This document shows, one piece after another, positions 28,626 through 38,948 of a stretch of 64,000 bases of DNA. The DNA lies in the NCBI GenBank assembly GCA_903825465.1, contig CAIKAR010000005.1, positions 1-64,000 on the forward strand. The letters are read 5' to 3'. Position 1 is the first letter of the stretch. Every line of letters starts with the position of its first letter. A program made the translations under genes and the position numbers. A model generated the notes under the pieces. It searched no databases and was not told where the DNA came from. It saw only the letters and a program-made list of their open reading frames with translations. The stretch comes from an uncultured Hyphomicrobiales bacterium. GTDB lineage: Bacteria > Pseudomonadota > Alphaproteobacteria > Rhizobiales > Beijerinckiaceae.

Positions 28626-29351
28626 CTAGTCCCTCGCGAGCGAGGCAAGCAGCTTGCCATGGCCCCGCACGGGCGCGCCAATATTCAAAGCTTTGAACGC
28701 GCAGAAAAAGTTGGCGTGCGTGTACGCTATGACTGTTTTGCCGGTGTCTTCTTCAAGCGCTCTCACCGCTTGAGCGCCCTGCCACTGAGGGCAAGGAAGG
28801 TAAATGGTGTCGCAGTCAGGGGAGCGGGAGGCGACGCGGCGCGCAAATCGATATATCTCTTGAGGCGTTTGGTTCTGAATTTCCTTAAACGGCATATTCG
28901 TCCCTTCAAGGCCGACAACATCGAAGCCGAAGGCCTTGAAATAAGCAGCCATGGCGTCATTGTGTTCGGGCGGATAGCAAGACGCCATGACGATCCGATT
29001 GGCGTTCATATGTCGGAGCGCCTCGACAGCCGATCGCACGCCCGTCGTCGCGCCAACCCCTGACACAGTCTCGATTTCCTTTATTATCGTCTCTTCGAAG
29101 CCCTTGCCACGCATAACGACGAGCGGACCACCGCCGTGTATGATGTAATCAACCTTGCGGGAGCCTAGGTAAGCGGCTGATTCCTTTACTTGGGCCAATC
29201 CCTTCTCGAAACCGTCATTTGTCCAATTCTCGATGGCGCAAGCGCTGCTGACCAATCCAACGCCGTCGGGCGCGAAACGATAAAACTCATAGGCTAAAAC
29301 CTCGATGACAGAAGGCGAAATATACCCTATTCGCGCGCGCCAACCGAACAT
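28626..29351 (-). CDS. Maleate isomerase/arylmalonate decarboxylase-like protein
   Basis: ARIGYISPSVIEVLAYEFYRFAPDGV; YIIHGGGPLVV; TIYLPCPQWQGAQAVRALEEDTGKTVIAYTHANF. Confidence 0.8.
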   Translation of the reverse strand: MFGWRARIGYISPSVIEVLAYEFYRFAPDGVGLVSSACAIENWTNDGFEKGLAQVKESAAYLGSRKVDYIIHGGGPLVVMRGKGFEETIIKEIETVSGVGATTGVRSAVEALRHMNANRIVMASCYPPEHNDAMAAYFKAFGFDVVGLEGTNMPFKEIQNQTPQEIYRFARRVASRSPDCDTIYLPCPQWQGAQAVRALEEDTGKTVIAYTHANFFCAFKALNIGAPVRGHGKLLASLARD

Positions 29352-29655
29352 CGCTTTTCTCCTTGAACAGAAAACCCAACGGCATGTCTATCTATCTCGG
29401 ACGCGACGTCGCGGCTCAAGGCTTTCACCCCCGGCGATGACCGTTTTTCGAGACGCCCGACAATGACGTATCGTGGCGTGACTCGCCTTGCCCCGATAGA
29501 TCCCTATTCGGAATTCGGACCGCGAGGCGGTAGCCGTCAAACGCCACGCGCGGTCCCGCCGCGGGCCGCCGTCACTTCTTCAATGGTCGAGCGGGCCGCT
29601 TGCCGTCTTGAACGCCGACGGCAAGCTCGTCACCGGTCCAGTTGGCGACGCCGCC

Positions 29656-30381
29656 TCAAGTCAAATATTGGCCGCCGTTGGCGGACAACGTCGATCCCGT
29701 GACAAAGCCGGCGTCGTCCGAGGCGAGGAACACCACGCAGCGCGCGATTTCGGAGGGCTCGCCCAGACGCCCAACGGGGATGTGCGGCAGGATCGCCTTT
29801 TCAATAATCGCGGGATCGATCGCGCGGACCATTTCCGTGCCGATATAGCCGGGATTGATCGCGTTGACCGTGATGCCGAGCTTCGCGCCTTCCTGCGACA
29901 GCGCCTTGACGAAACCCACGTCGCCGGCCTTGGCCGCGGAATAGTTGGCTTGGCCCATCTGGCCCTTCTGGCCGTTGATGGAGGAAATGCAAATGACGCG
30001 GCCAAACTTGCGGGCGCGCATGCCTTCCCACACCGGCCTGGTCATGTTGAAGAGCGAATTGAGATTGGTGTTGATGACCGCGTTCCATTGATCTCTAGTC
30101 ATGCGGTGGAACATCGCGTCGCGGGTGATGCCGGCGTTGTTGACGAGGACTTCGACGGGGCCGATGTCCGCCTCGACCTTGGCGATTCCAGCGGCGCAGG
30201 CGTCGAAATCCGAGACATCCCATTTGAAGACCGGGATGCCCGTTTCCGCGTGGAATTTCGCGGCCGCCTCGTCGTTGCCAGCGTAATTCGCGGCCACCTT
30301 GTAGCCCGCGGCTTTCAGGGCGACGGAAATGGCCGCGCCGATGCCGCGCGATCCCCCCGTCACAAGCGCTATTCTCGACAT
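29656..30381 (-). CDS. phaB: Acetoacetyl-CoA reductase
   Basis: SDR: ALVTGGSRGIGAAI; NNAGITRDAMFHRMTRDQWNAVINTNLNSLFN; YSAAKAG; next to phaA. Confidence 0.95.
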   Translation of the reverse strand: MSRIALVTGGSRGIGAAISVALKAAGYKVAANYAGNDEAAAKFHAETGIPVFKWDVSDFDACAAGIAKVEADIGPVEVLVNNAGITRDAMFHRMTRDQWNAVINTNLNSLFNMTRPVWEGMRARKFGRVICISSINGQKGQMGQANYSAAKAGDVGFVKALSQEGAKLGITVNAINPGYIGTEMVRAIDPAIIEKAILPHIPVGRLGEPSEIARCVVFLASDDAGFVTGSTLSANGGQYLT

Positions 30382-30454
30382 GGCGTTATCCCCTCCGGAT
30401 TTCTGAATCGACGACGGCCCAACCTAGCAGATTGGACCGTCGGGTCATTGATCA

Positions 30455-30472
30455 AAAAGGCGTCAGCCTTTT
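30455..30472. other. Short hairpin between phaA and phaB
   Basis: AAAAGGC-GTCA-GCCTTTT, 7-bp stem in the 104-bp gap. Confidence 0.5.
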
Positions 30473-30485
30473 GGCCAATCCGATA

Positions 30486-31661
<1,176 letters not shown>

Positions 31662-31948
31662 GCCCAAACTCCTTTGTTGATTCCGCCTGTGTTCCGCCAA
31701 AATCCGACATCACGCGAAATTGCGCCGGAAGGCGGCTTTTCATCGCAACTTGCCTTCGGGCTACGCCTCCCCCGCCATGGGGTCAAGCCTGTTTGCGCAT
31801 CGCAGCAATTCACATTTGGTCTACTCCGCCCACGCTCTCTCCCGCTTTGCAACAACGTATTATCCTGTCATGCTGGCGCTGGGTCGGCCATGGAAGGGCG
31901 CCCTGAAAACGGGCGCCTGTTCGGCGTCCCGCAGCGCGAGGCGGACGC

Positions 31949-32539
31949 ATGGCGAACGACAAGCAGCCCACTGTCATCAAAAAATACGCGAACCGGCGCC
32001 TCTACAACACTGGCGCGAGCGTCTATGTGACGCTTGAGGATCTGGCGAAGATGGTGAAAGGCGGCGAAGACTTCGTCGTGCAGGACGCCAAGACCGGCGA
32101 GGACATCACCCGTCCGGTGCTGGCGCAGATCATTTTCGAGCAGGAGGGCAAGGAAGGGCAGTCGATGCTGCCAATCGCTTTTTTGCGGCAGTTGATTCGA
32201 TTTTACGGCGACAGCATGCAGAAACTCGTGCCAAGCTACCTGGAGTTCAGCTTCGACAAATTCGTCGGCGAACAACAGAAAATGCGGGAGCAGATGAGCG
32301 CCGCCTTTGGCGTCAAGGGTCTGCCGGGCGGCGAGATGTTCGTCGCCATGGAAGAACACGCGCGCAAGAACTTCGCGTTGTTCAATCAAGCGCTTGGCAT
32401 GTTCAACCCGTTCGCGCCGGGCGCCGCCAAAGACGCGTCGGCCGAAACCGGCAAGCCGGGCGAGCCCGATCTCGAACAATTGCGCAGGCAGGTCGCCGAG
32501 TTGCAGCGCAACCTCGACACGCTGGGCAAAAAGAGCTGA
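31949..32539 (+). CDS. phaR: Polyhydroxyalkanoate synthesis repressor PhaR
   Basis: VIKKYANRRLYNTGASVYVTLEDLAKMVKGGEDFVVQDAKTGEDITRPVLAQII. Confidence 0.95.
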   Translation: MANDKQPTVIKKYANRRLYNTGASVYVTLEDLAKMVKGGEDFVVQDAKTGEDITRPVLAQIIFEQEGKEGQSMLPIAFLRQLIRFYGDSMQKLVPSYLEFSFDKFVGEQQKMREQMSAAFGVKGLPGGEMFVAMEEHARKNFALFNQALGMFNPFAPGAAKDASAETGKPGEPDLEQLRRQVAELQRNLDTLGKKS

Positions 32540-32542
32540 AAC

Positions 32543-33313
32543 TCAGAACTTGTTCTTGCGCTCGCGGATTTCCGCGAAGACATCGGCGGGATCGCGCCCG
32601 GACATGCCGACCGCGTTTTGAACATCCTCGTCCTCGGCCCGCAAAAACGGGTTGATGGCGAGTTCGAGGCCGATGGTCGAGGGCAAGGTGAACTTCCCCT
32701 CGGCGCGCAGCTTCGCCGCGGTTTCAAGGTGATGTTTGAGCATGTCGTTGCCGGGATCGACGGTCAACGCGAACTTGCCGTTGGCGAGCGTGTATTCGTG
32801 CCCGCAGTAGACTTGGGTTTCCTCCGGCAAAGCGGCTAGCTTTTCCAGCGAGTTCCACATGACCGACAGGGGCGCTTCCATGACGCGGCCGCAACCGAGG
32901 GAAAACAACGTGTCGCCCGCGAAAAGGAGATCGTCGTCCTCGAACCAGTAGACGATGTGCCCGATGGTGTGGCCGGGCGTTTCAATAACCTTCGCGGCGA
33001 GATTTCCCACGCGAACGACATCGCCCTCCGCCACTTTCAGATCGACCATCGGCACGCGGTCGGCCTCGCCCTTCGGCGCGACGACGCGCGCCTTGGGGAA
33101 ATGTTGCTTGACCTCGGGAATGCCCTGCACATGGTCGGCGTGGCGGTGCGTGACGAGAATATCCGTCAGCGTCCAGCCCTTTTCCGCCAGAGCCTTGAGC
33201 ACGGGCGCGGCTTCCGGAACGTCGATCGAGGCTGTCGCGCCCGTCTTCGGATCGTGTACAAGGACGCCAAAATTGTCCTGCAGGCAGGCGAATTGATAAA
33301 TTTGCGTCGACAT
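32543..33313 (-). CDS. gloB: Hydroxyacylglutathione hydrolase (glyoxalase II)
   Basis: DILVTHRHADHVQGI; GHTIGHIVYWF; GDTLFSLGCGR; YCGHEYTLANGKFA. Confidence 0.94.
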   Translation of the reverse strand: MSTQIYQFACLQDNFGVLVHDPKTGATASIDVPEAAPVLKALAEKGWTLTDILVTHRHADHVQGIPEVKQHFPKARVVAPKGEADRVPMVDLKVAEGDVVRVGNLAAKVIETPGHTIGHIVYWFEDDDLLFAGDTLFSLGCGRVMEAPLSVMWNSLEKLAALPEETQVYCGHEYTLANGKFALTVDPGNDMLKHHLETAAKLRAEGKFTLPSTIGLELAINPFLRAEDEDVQNAVGMSGRDPADVFAEIRERKNKF

Positions 33314-33474
33314 GGCGGGTTCTCCGTTTCGCGCGACGCTAGCGAACCCGCGTGTCGGCGGCAAGGCGGGCTGACCGCGGCGGAGCCCGCCGCGCTCAAA
33401 ACCCGCCGGTGGCGACACTCTCCCCCTGGCCGTCGAAAACGACTACAACGGCGCGCGACACTTGGGAGTTCACC

Positions 33475-34545
33475 GTGCGATCAATCAACATACTCGTCCG
33501 TCGCCTCTTTCGCGCCGACGCGCTGGCGGCGGTCGTCGTCGCCGTCGTCTCGCTGACCGGCCTTCACACGGCGCGGGCCGCCGACAAGGCGAGCGCCGGC
33601 GTGCTGCGGTTCGTCTCTTCGGGGCCGGTTTTCCTCGCCATCGAGCGGGGTTATTTCAAGGAACAGAACATCGATCTCGAGCCGAAGTTTTTCGAAGCGG
33701 CGCAGCCGATCGCCGTCGCCGTGGCGTCGGGAGACGTCGATTTCGGCGCGACCGCGTTCACGGGCGGATTCTTCAACCTCGCCGGAGCCGGCCAACTCAA
33801 GATCATCGCCGCGCAGTCGAAAGAGGCCAAGGGCTATGAAGGCAACGCCATCCTCGCGTCCAACGCCGCGTGGGAGAAGGGTTTCCGCGACATCGGGGAT
33901 TTCGCCGGCAAAAGCCTCGGCATTTCGCAGATGGGCTCGTCGTTCCACTATCAGATTGGGCAACTCGCCCGCGTGAAAAACTTCGACCTGAAAAGCGTGA
34001 CGTTGCGGCCGTTGCAATCGTTGCCCAACATGGTGGCGGCGCTCAAGGGCAACCAGGTCGACGCCATCATCATCGCGCCCAATCTGGCCAAGCCGCTTGT
34101 CGCCAACGGCGACGCGCATTTGCTCGGCTGGTATTCCGACTTCGACGAATACCAGTTCGGCGGGCTTTTCACATCGACGAAAACCGCGACGGCGCGCCGC
34201 GACCTGGCGCAACGCTTCGTGCGCGCCTATCAGAAGGGCTGCGCGGACTACGCCGAGGCGTTCATGAAAAAGGACGCGTCCGGCGCGCGCGTGTTCAACG
34301 CCTCGTCGGACGCCGCCGCGGCGATCATCACAAAATACGTCTATCCCAACGAGCCCGCCGACAAGGGCGCGGCGCTGGTCAAGGCGTCGGCGTTTCCAGC
34401 GGACGCGCAAGCCCGCCTCGATGTTTCCGACATCTACAAGCAAATCGCCTGGATGAAGGGCGAAAAGCTCGTGGACGCGAAGGTCGATCCCGCCGCGACG
34501 CTCGACCTCGGTTTTGTCGAGGGCCATTTCAACTTGCCGAAATAG
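33475..34545 (+). CDS. ABC transporter substrate-binding protein (NMT1/SsuA-like)
   Basis: Signal sequence, AIERGYFKEQNIDLEPKFFEAAQPIAVAVASGDVDFGATAFTGGF; GTG start 33475. Confidence 0.85.
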   Translation: MRSINILVRRLFRADALAAVVVAVVSLTGLHTARAADKASAGVLRFVSSGPVFLAIERGYFKEQNIDLEPKFFEAAQPIAVAVASGDVDFGATAFTGGFFNLAGAGQLKIIAAQSKEAKGYEGNAILASNAAWEKGFRDIGDFAGKSLGISQMGSSFHYQIGQLARVKNFDLKSVTLRPLQSLPNMVAALKGNQVDAIIIAPNLAKPLVANGDAHLLGWYSDFDEYQFGGLFTSTKTATARRDLAQRFVRAYQKGCADYAEAFMKKDASGARVFNASSDAAAAIITKYVYPNEPADKGAALVKASAFPADAQARLDVSDIYKQIAWMKGEKLVDAKVDPAATLDLGFVEGHFNLPK

Positions 34546-34597
34546 CTGGCTGCGCCAGGTCTTGTAACCCAATGCCCGCGACGCAACGCGCCGCCGA

Positions 34598-35320
34598 CTA
34601 ATCCCCGGCGCAGCGCGACAGCGGCACGCGAAAAACCCTGTCGCGGCCCAGCGCGTGCGCGAAGGGCTCGCGCGCGAACAACGCGTCAAAGGCGGCGTCG
34701 CGGATGTTCAACCCGCCGGTGTAGGCGCCGAACGACGGCATGACGCAGCGAGTGTCGTCGGCGACGAAGCACTTGCGGCGGGTCGAGCCGGACTCCGACC
34801 AGACGCGCGCGACCGGGTGCAGGTGGCCGGATATTTCAGCGCGCGCGCCACCCGCGATCGCGCCTCCGGGCTCGTGTCGCAACACCACCGCTCCCACGCG
34901 CAACTCCGCGACGGCGTCGCCGCCCATATCCCGTGGCGGTTCGGGATCGTGATTTCCGGAGACCCACACCCACGCGCGCCCCGCGGTCAGCGCGCGCAGG
35001 GCTCCGCGATCCCCTTCCGCCATGCGGCTTTCCGCGCGGCGGTCATGGAACGAATCCCCCAGCGCGACCACCACGCGGGGATTGAACCGCGCGATCGCGG
35101 CCGTCAGGCGCGCCAGCGTCGCCGCCGTGTCGTAGGGCGGCAGCATGACGCGCCGCTCGGCGAAGGCGGAGCCCTTCTCAAGATGCAGGTCGGCGACGAC
35201 GAGCGCGCGCTCCGCGGCGATCCACAGAACGCCCGAAACGTCGGGCGCGGCGTGGAGGCCGGCGAGGACGAAACCCTCGGGCCGCGATTCGGCGGGTTTG
35301 CTAGCGGCTGACGCGTTCAA
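34598..35320 (-). CDS. pdeM: Metallophosphoesterase, ligase-associated DNA damage response endonuclease PdeM-like
   Basis: LVVADLHLEKGSAFAERRVMLPPYDTAATL; VVALGDSFHD; WVSGNHDP; ISGHLHPVARV; GAYTGGLNI. Confidence 0.85.
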   Translation of the reverse strand: MNASAASKPAESRPEGFVLAGLHAAPDVSGVLWIAAERALVVADLHLEKGSAFAERRVMLPPYDTAATLARLTAAIARFNPRVVVALGDSFHDRRAESRMAEGDRGALRALTAGRAWVWVSGNHDPEPPRDMGGDAVAELRVGAVVLRHEPGGAIAGGARAEISGHLHPVARVWSESGSTRRKCFVADDTRCVMPSFGAYTGGLNIRDAAFDALFAREPFAHALGRDRVFRVPLSRCAGD

Positions 35321-35390
35321 TACAAGCTCCGGTTCGGCGGCGCGATTCCAGCGCGCTTACAGGCCTAGCGAATCCCGGGGAATTTTCAAA

Positions 35391-36260
35391 ATGGCCGAAC
35401 AAGAGATTTCCTTCGTTTCCGACGGTTTTAAAATCGCGGGAACCGTCGCCGTCCCCGAAGGCCTGAAGCCCGGCGAGAAGCGGCCGGCCTTCATGGTGCT
35501 GCACGGTTTCGGCTCGACGCGCAACGCCGGCAATGTGCGCGGCCCCTGCGCGATGCTCGAAAAGCTCGGCTACGTCACGCTGCGGTTCGACATGCGCGGC
35601 TGCGGCGACAGCGAGGGCGCGCGGGGGCATCTGATCTGTCTCGAACAGGTCGCCGACACAAGCGCCGCGCTGACGTTCCTCGCCGGGCATTCCCATGTCG
35701 ATGGCGCGCGGATCGGGGTGATGGGCAGCAGTTTCGGCGCCGCGGTTTCGGTTTACACCGCCGGCGTCGACGCGCGCGTGGCGGCGTGCGTCTCGGCGTC
35801 GGGCTGGGGCAACGGCGAAACCAAGTTCAAGGGCCAGCACCACGGCCCCGGCGAATACCAACGCTTTCTCGCGATGCGCGACGAGGGCCGCGCCCACAAG
35901 GCGCGCACGGGCGAGTCCCTGATGGTGTCGCGCTACGACATCGTGCCTATCCCCGAGCATTTGCGCGGCCACGTCGTCGAGCGTTCGGCGGCCCGCATGA
36001 CGGCGGAAACCGCGCAGGGCATGTTCGACTTCCGCGCCGAGGACGTTATCGGAAAAATAGCGCCGCGACCCTGCCTGCTGCTGCATTCAAGCGTCGATTC
36101 GGTGACGCCGACCCAGCAATCCATAGACATGTTCGCGCGCGCCGGCCAGCCTGCGGAGCTGCATCTGTTTTCCGGCACCGACCACTTCATGTTCGCCGAG
36201 GGCAACACGCGCGTCCACCACGTGGTGGCGGACTGGCTGTCGCGGTATTTCCCGGTTTAG
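35391..36260 (+). CDS. Alpha/beta hydrolase
   Basis: FMVLHGFGSTRNAGNVRG; GVMGSSFGAAVS nucleophile elbow; SGTDHFMFAEG. Confidence 0.88.
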   Translation: MAEQEISFVSDGFKIAGTVAVPEGLKPGEKRPAFMVLHGFGSTRNAGNVRGPCAMLEKLGYVTLRFDMRGCGDSEGARGHLICLEQVADTSAALTFLAGHSHVDGARIGVMGSSFGAAVSVYTAGVDARVAACVSASGWGNGETKFKGQHHGPGEYQRFLAMRDEGRAHKARTGESLMVSRYDIVPIPEHLRGHVVERSAARMTAETAQGMFDFRAEDVIGKIAPRPCLLLHSSVDSVTPTQQSIDMFARAGQPAELHLFSGTDHFMFAEGNTRVHHVVADWLSRYFPV

Positions 36261-36274
36261 GCGCCCGCCAGCCC

Positions 36275-38038
36275 CTACGGCAGCGCGAACACATAAACCG
36301 CGTTATGCCCGCGCACCGGCTTGATCTGCGGCGCCATGTCGAGCACGCCGCGCGAGCCGGACTGGCCCTCGCCGGTGAAGATCGCGACATATTGCTTGCC
36401 GTTGACGGCATAGGTGATGGTCGAGGTCATCACGGGCCCGCCGACGATCTGCTCCCACAGCACCTTGCCCGTCTCGGGATCGAAGGCGCGGAAGCGGCGG
36501 TTGAGGTCGCCCCAGAACAGCAGGCCCCCGTCGGTCATCAGCGCCGAGCCGTTGCCGGGCGCGGCCTGCGAAAAGATGCGCTTCATCTCGCCGGTGGTCA
36601 TGTCGACCTTCATCATTCCCATGAACTTGTCGGCGTCGACGCCTTCGCGCCGCACGCCGAAGCGCGGCCCGAACCCCAGGGGCTTGGAGCTGTCCGCCGT
36701 CATGTCGAGGCAAGCGTCCTGGAAGGGCACGTAGAGCGAGTTGTTCTTGGGGTCGTAGCTGGTGGCCCAGTAGGACCGCGTGTTCTGGAAGCAGCCAACG
36801 GAACGGTCGCCATCCTTTTTGAACACCGAATTTTCGTTGATGTGCGTGATCCCCGTCTTCACGTCGATCGAGGTCATGTTGACGTTGGGCACATCGTAGG
36901 GGAACGGCGCGGCCCAGAGAAACTCGCCGGTCTTCCGGTCGTTGGCGAAGATATCGCCGGCCTCGGCCACCTCGACGACGATGTCGCGCTCGTCGCCCTT
37001 TGGGATCGCCGGGTTGATCCACTTGATGAACCTGGGGTCGGCGGCGACCTTCGTGTGAATCAGCGTGCGCTCGTGGATGTGGTCGGAATCCCAATCGTCG
37101 CCGGGCAGATGCTGATAGTACCAAACGAGCTTGCCCGTATCGACGTCGATGGCGACCGTGCTGTTGCTGTAGAGCTCCGCCGGCGCGTCGTAGGGCACGG
37201 CGTCCGCCTTGCCATTGTGGCGCTTCAGGCGCGTGTAGGGGATGGGATTCGAGATCGCCCAGTAAAGCCGACGCGTCTTCGGATCGTAGGAGCCCGGCAG
37301 ACCCCACGAGGAAGCGACGCGCTGTTCCTCGGGCATGTCTCCCCATGTCGCGTCGCCCGGCTCGCCCTTGCCGGCGGTGTTGTAGAACTTCCACAACTCC
37401 TTGCCGGTCTTCGCGTCGTGCGCGGCGAGAAAACAACCCGCGCGCGTCGAGCAGGCCCGGTTGCTGATGACCTTGCCGTCGGCGACGATCAGGCCGCCGG
37501 TGTGCTCGGTCTTGGTCGAGAGGTCGTAGGCCTTGGTTTCCCAGCGCAGCTTGCCGGTCTTGGCATCGACAGCGACGATATAGCCATCGGGCGCGGTGAA
37601 ATAGACCATGTCCTCGTAGATCGCCATCGCCTTCGAGCGCGACAGTTGCGGCGACCGTACCTTCTCCGCCAGGTCTTTCGGATAGTCGCGCTTGTACTCC
37701 CAAATTTCATCGCCCGTCGTCGCGTCGATGGCGAGCAGGTTCGCGCCCGGCTCGATCATGTACATGACGCCGTCGTGGACGATGGGCGTCGATTCCTGCG
37801 ACCCCTGCGGCAGGCCGCGGGAGAAAGCCATGCGCAAATTCGCGACGTTGGACTGGTTGATCTGGTTGAGCGGGCTGAATCGCTGCTCGTCATAGGTGCG
37901 GCTGATCATCAGCCAGTCGTCGGCCGGCGGGTCGACGAGCATCTCGGAGGTGACGGGTTTGTAGTCGGCGGCCCGCGCGCCGAGGCCCGCGCAGATGGTG
38001 ATCGCCGCGATCGAAACCGTTCGCCCGAAAGCGCCCAT
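36275..38038 (-). CDS. PQQ-dependent alcohol dehydrogenase family protein (XoxF/ExaF-type DXD motif)
   Basis: Beta-propeller WGDLNRRFRAFDPETGKVLWEQ, TGELLW-type repeats, YYQHLPGDDWDSDHIHERTLI. Confidence 0.85.
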   Translation of the reverse strand: MGAFGRTVSIAAITICAGLGARAADYKPVTSEMLVDPPADDWLMISRTYDEQRFSPLNQINQSNVANLRMAFSRGLPQGSQESTPIVHDGVMYMIEPGANLLAIDATTGDEIWEYKRDYPKDLAEKVRSPQLSRSKAMAIYEDMVYFTAPDGYIVAVDAKTGKLRWETKAYDLSTKTEHTGGLIVADGKVISNRACSTRAGCFLAAHDAKTGKELWKFYNTAGKGEPGDATWGDMPEEQRVASSWGLPGSYDPKTRRLYWAISNPIPYTRLKRHNGKADAVPYDAPAELYSNSTVAIDVDTGKLVWYYQHLPGDDWDSDHIHERTLIHTKVAADPRFIKWINPAIPKGDERDIVVEVAEAGDIFANDRKTGEFLWAAPFPYDVPNVNMTSIDVKTGITHINENSVFKKDGDRSVGCFQNTRSYWATSYDPKNNSLYVPFQDACLDMTADSSKPLGFGPRFGVRREGVDADKFMGMMKVDMTTGEMKRIFSQAAPGNGSALMTDGGLLFWGDLNRRFRAFDPETGKVLWEQIVGGPVMTSTITYAVNGKQYVAIFTGEGQSGSRGVLDMAPQIKPVRGHNAVYVFALP

Positions 38039-38177
38039 GACATCCTCCCGCTTGTCCGCGCCCGGTATTCGGGCTTCGAAAGCGAGAGTGCATCAACCAG
38101 CGGTGTCGAGCAAGGCCGGCTTCGCAGCGGGCAACGCACCCCGGCCCGTATCCTTCTCCCCCACGCGTGGACTCCGC

Positions 38178-38876
38178 TTACGCGGGCGTCGCCACGAACA
38201 TCATTCGCGCCTGGTTGTGGCCGATGTTCGGTTTCACGCGCTTGCCGTTGAACGCGTGCTTCGTCAACAGCCCCAGCATCTCGGCCTCGCGGTAGCGCGT
38301 CAGCCCGTATCGCGCGCGCAGCGAGCGGTAGTCGGAGAAGAACGTGCGCGCCAGGCCGACGACGGCCGCGACAAAAAATCCGCCTTCCCAGGCGAATGAC
38401 AACAGAGCCTTCGTGTCGTCGACAGCGCCCGTGTCCGGCGAAACGATGTCGGCGAGAACGAGGCGCCCCGCCGGTTTCAGCTTTCCATGGAATCGATCAA
38501 GCAGCGCCTCGAAATCCGGCGGCGCGACATATTGCAACACGGAATTGACGACGATCAGGTCGAGCGACGCGCCGGGGATCGACGACAGGGCCTCGTCTTC
38601 GACGAGCGCGATTGTTTCGCGTCCCGTGAAACGCCGCGCGAGGCGCGCGCGCACATTCGGCGCGGCGTCGTAGAGATAAAGCTTGGCGCATTTGCCCGCC
38701 ACCAGGTCCGCCTCGGAGGCGTCGCCGCAGCCGTAGTCGAGCACGTCGCCGGCGGGCGCCGTCAACAGCCCCGCGATGCCGCGCGCCACGAGGTCGTCGT
38801 GAAGCTTCGAGTGCAGGGCGTTGACGTAGATGGTGTTCGTTTCGCGGTTCCAGTAATCGCGCCAGGACATGTCCAT
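38178..38876 (-). CDS. Class I SAM-dependent methyltransferase
   Basis: GDVLDYGCGDASEADLVAGKCAKLYLYDAAP SAM motif I; LDLIVVNSVLQYVAPPDFEALLDRF. Confidence 0.85.
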   Translation of the reverse strand: MDMSWRDYWNRETNTIYVNALHSKLHDDLVARGIAGLLTAPAGDVLDYGCGDASEADLVAGKCAKLYLYDAAPNVRARLARRFTGRETIALVEDEALSSIPGASLDLIVVNSVLQYVAPPDFEALLDRFHGKLKPAGRLVLADIVSPDTGAVDDTKALLSFAWEGGFFVAAVVGLARTFFSDYRSLRARYGLTRYREAEMLGLLTKHAFNGKRVKPNIGHNQARMMFVATPA

Positions 38877-38948
38877 ACCCCCGCGCTGGCGCGGTTTGAC
38901 GAGTGAAGCGCGGCGGTTATTTCAGAGCCGGCGCCGGAACGCCAGCGC

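Noticed and set aside
35786-38251. 821-aa + strand ORF
   Set aside because: Antisense to the PQQ dehydrogenase; no domain signal.
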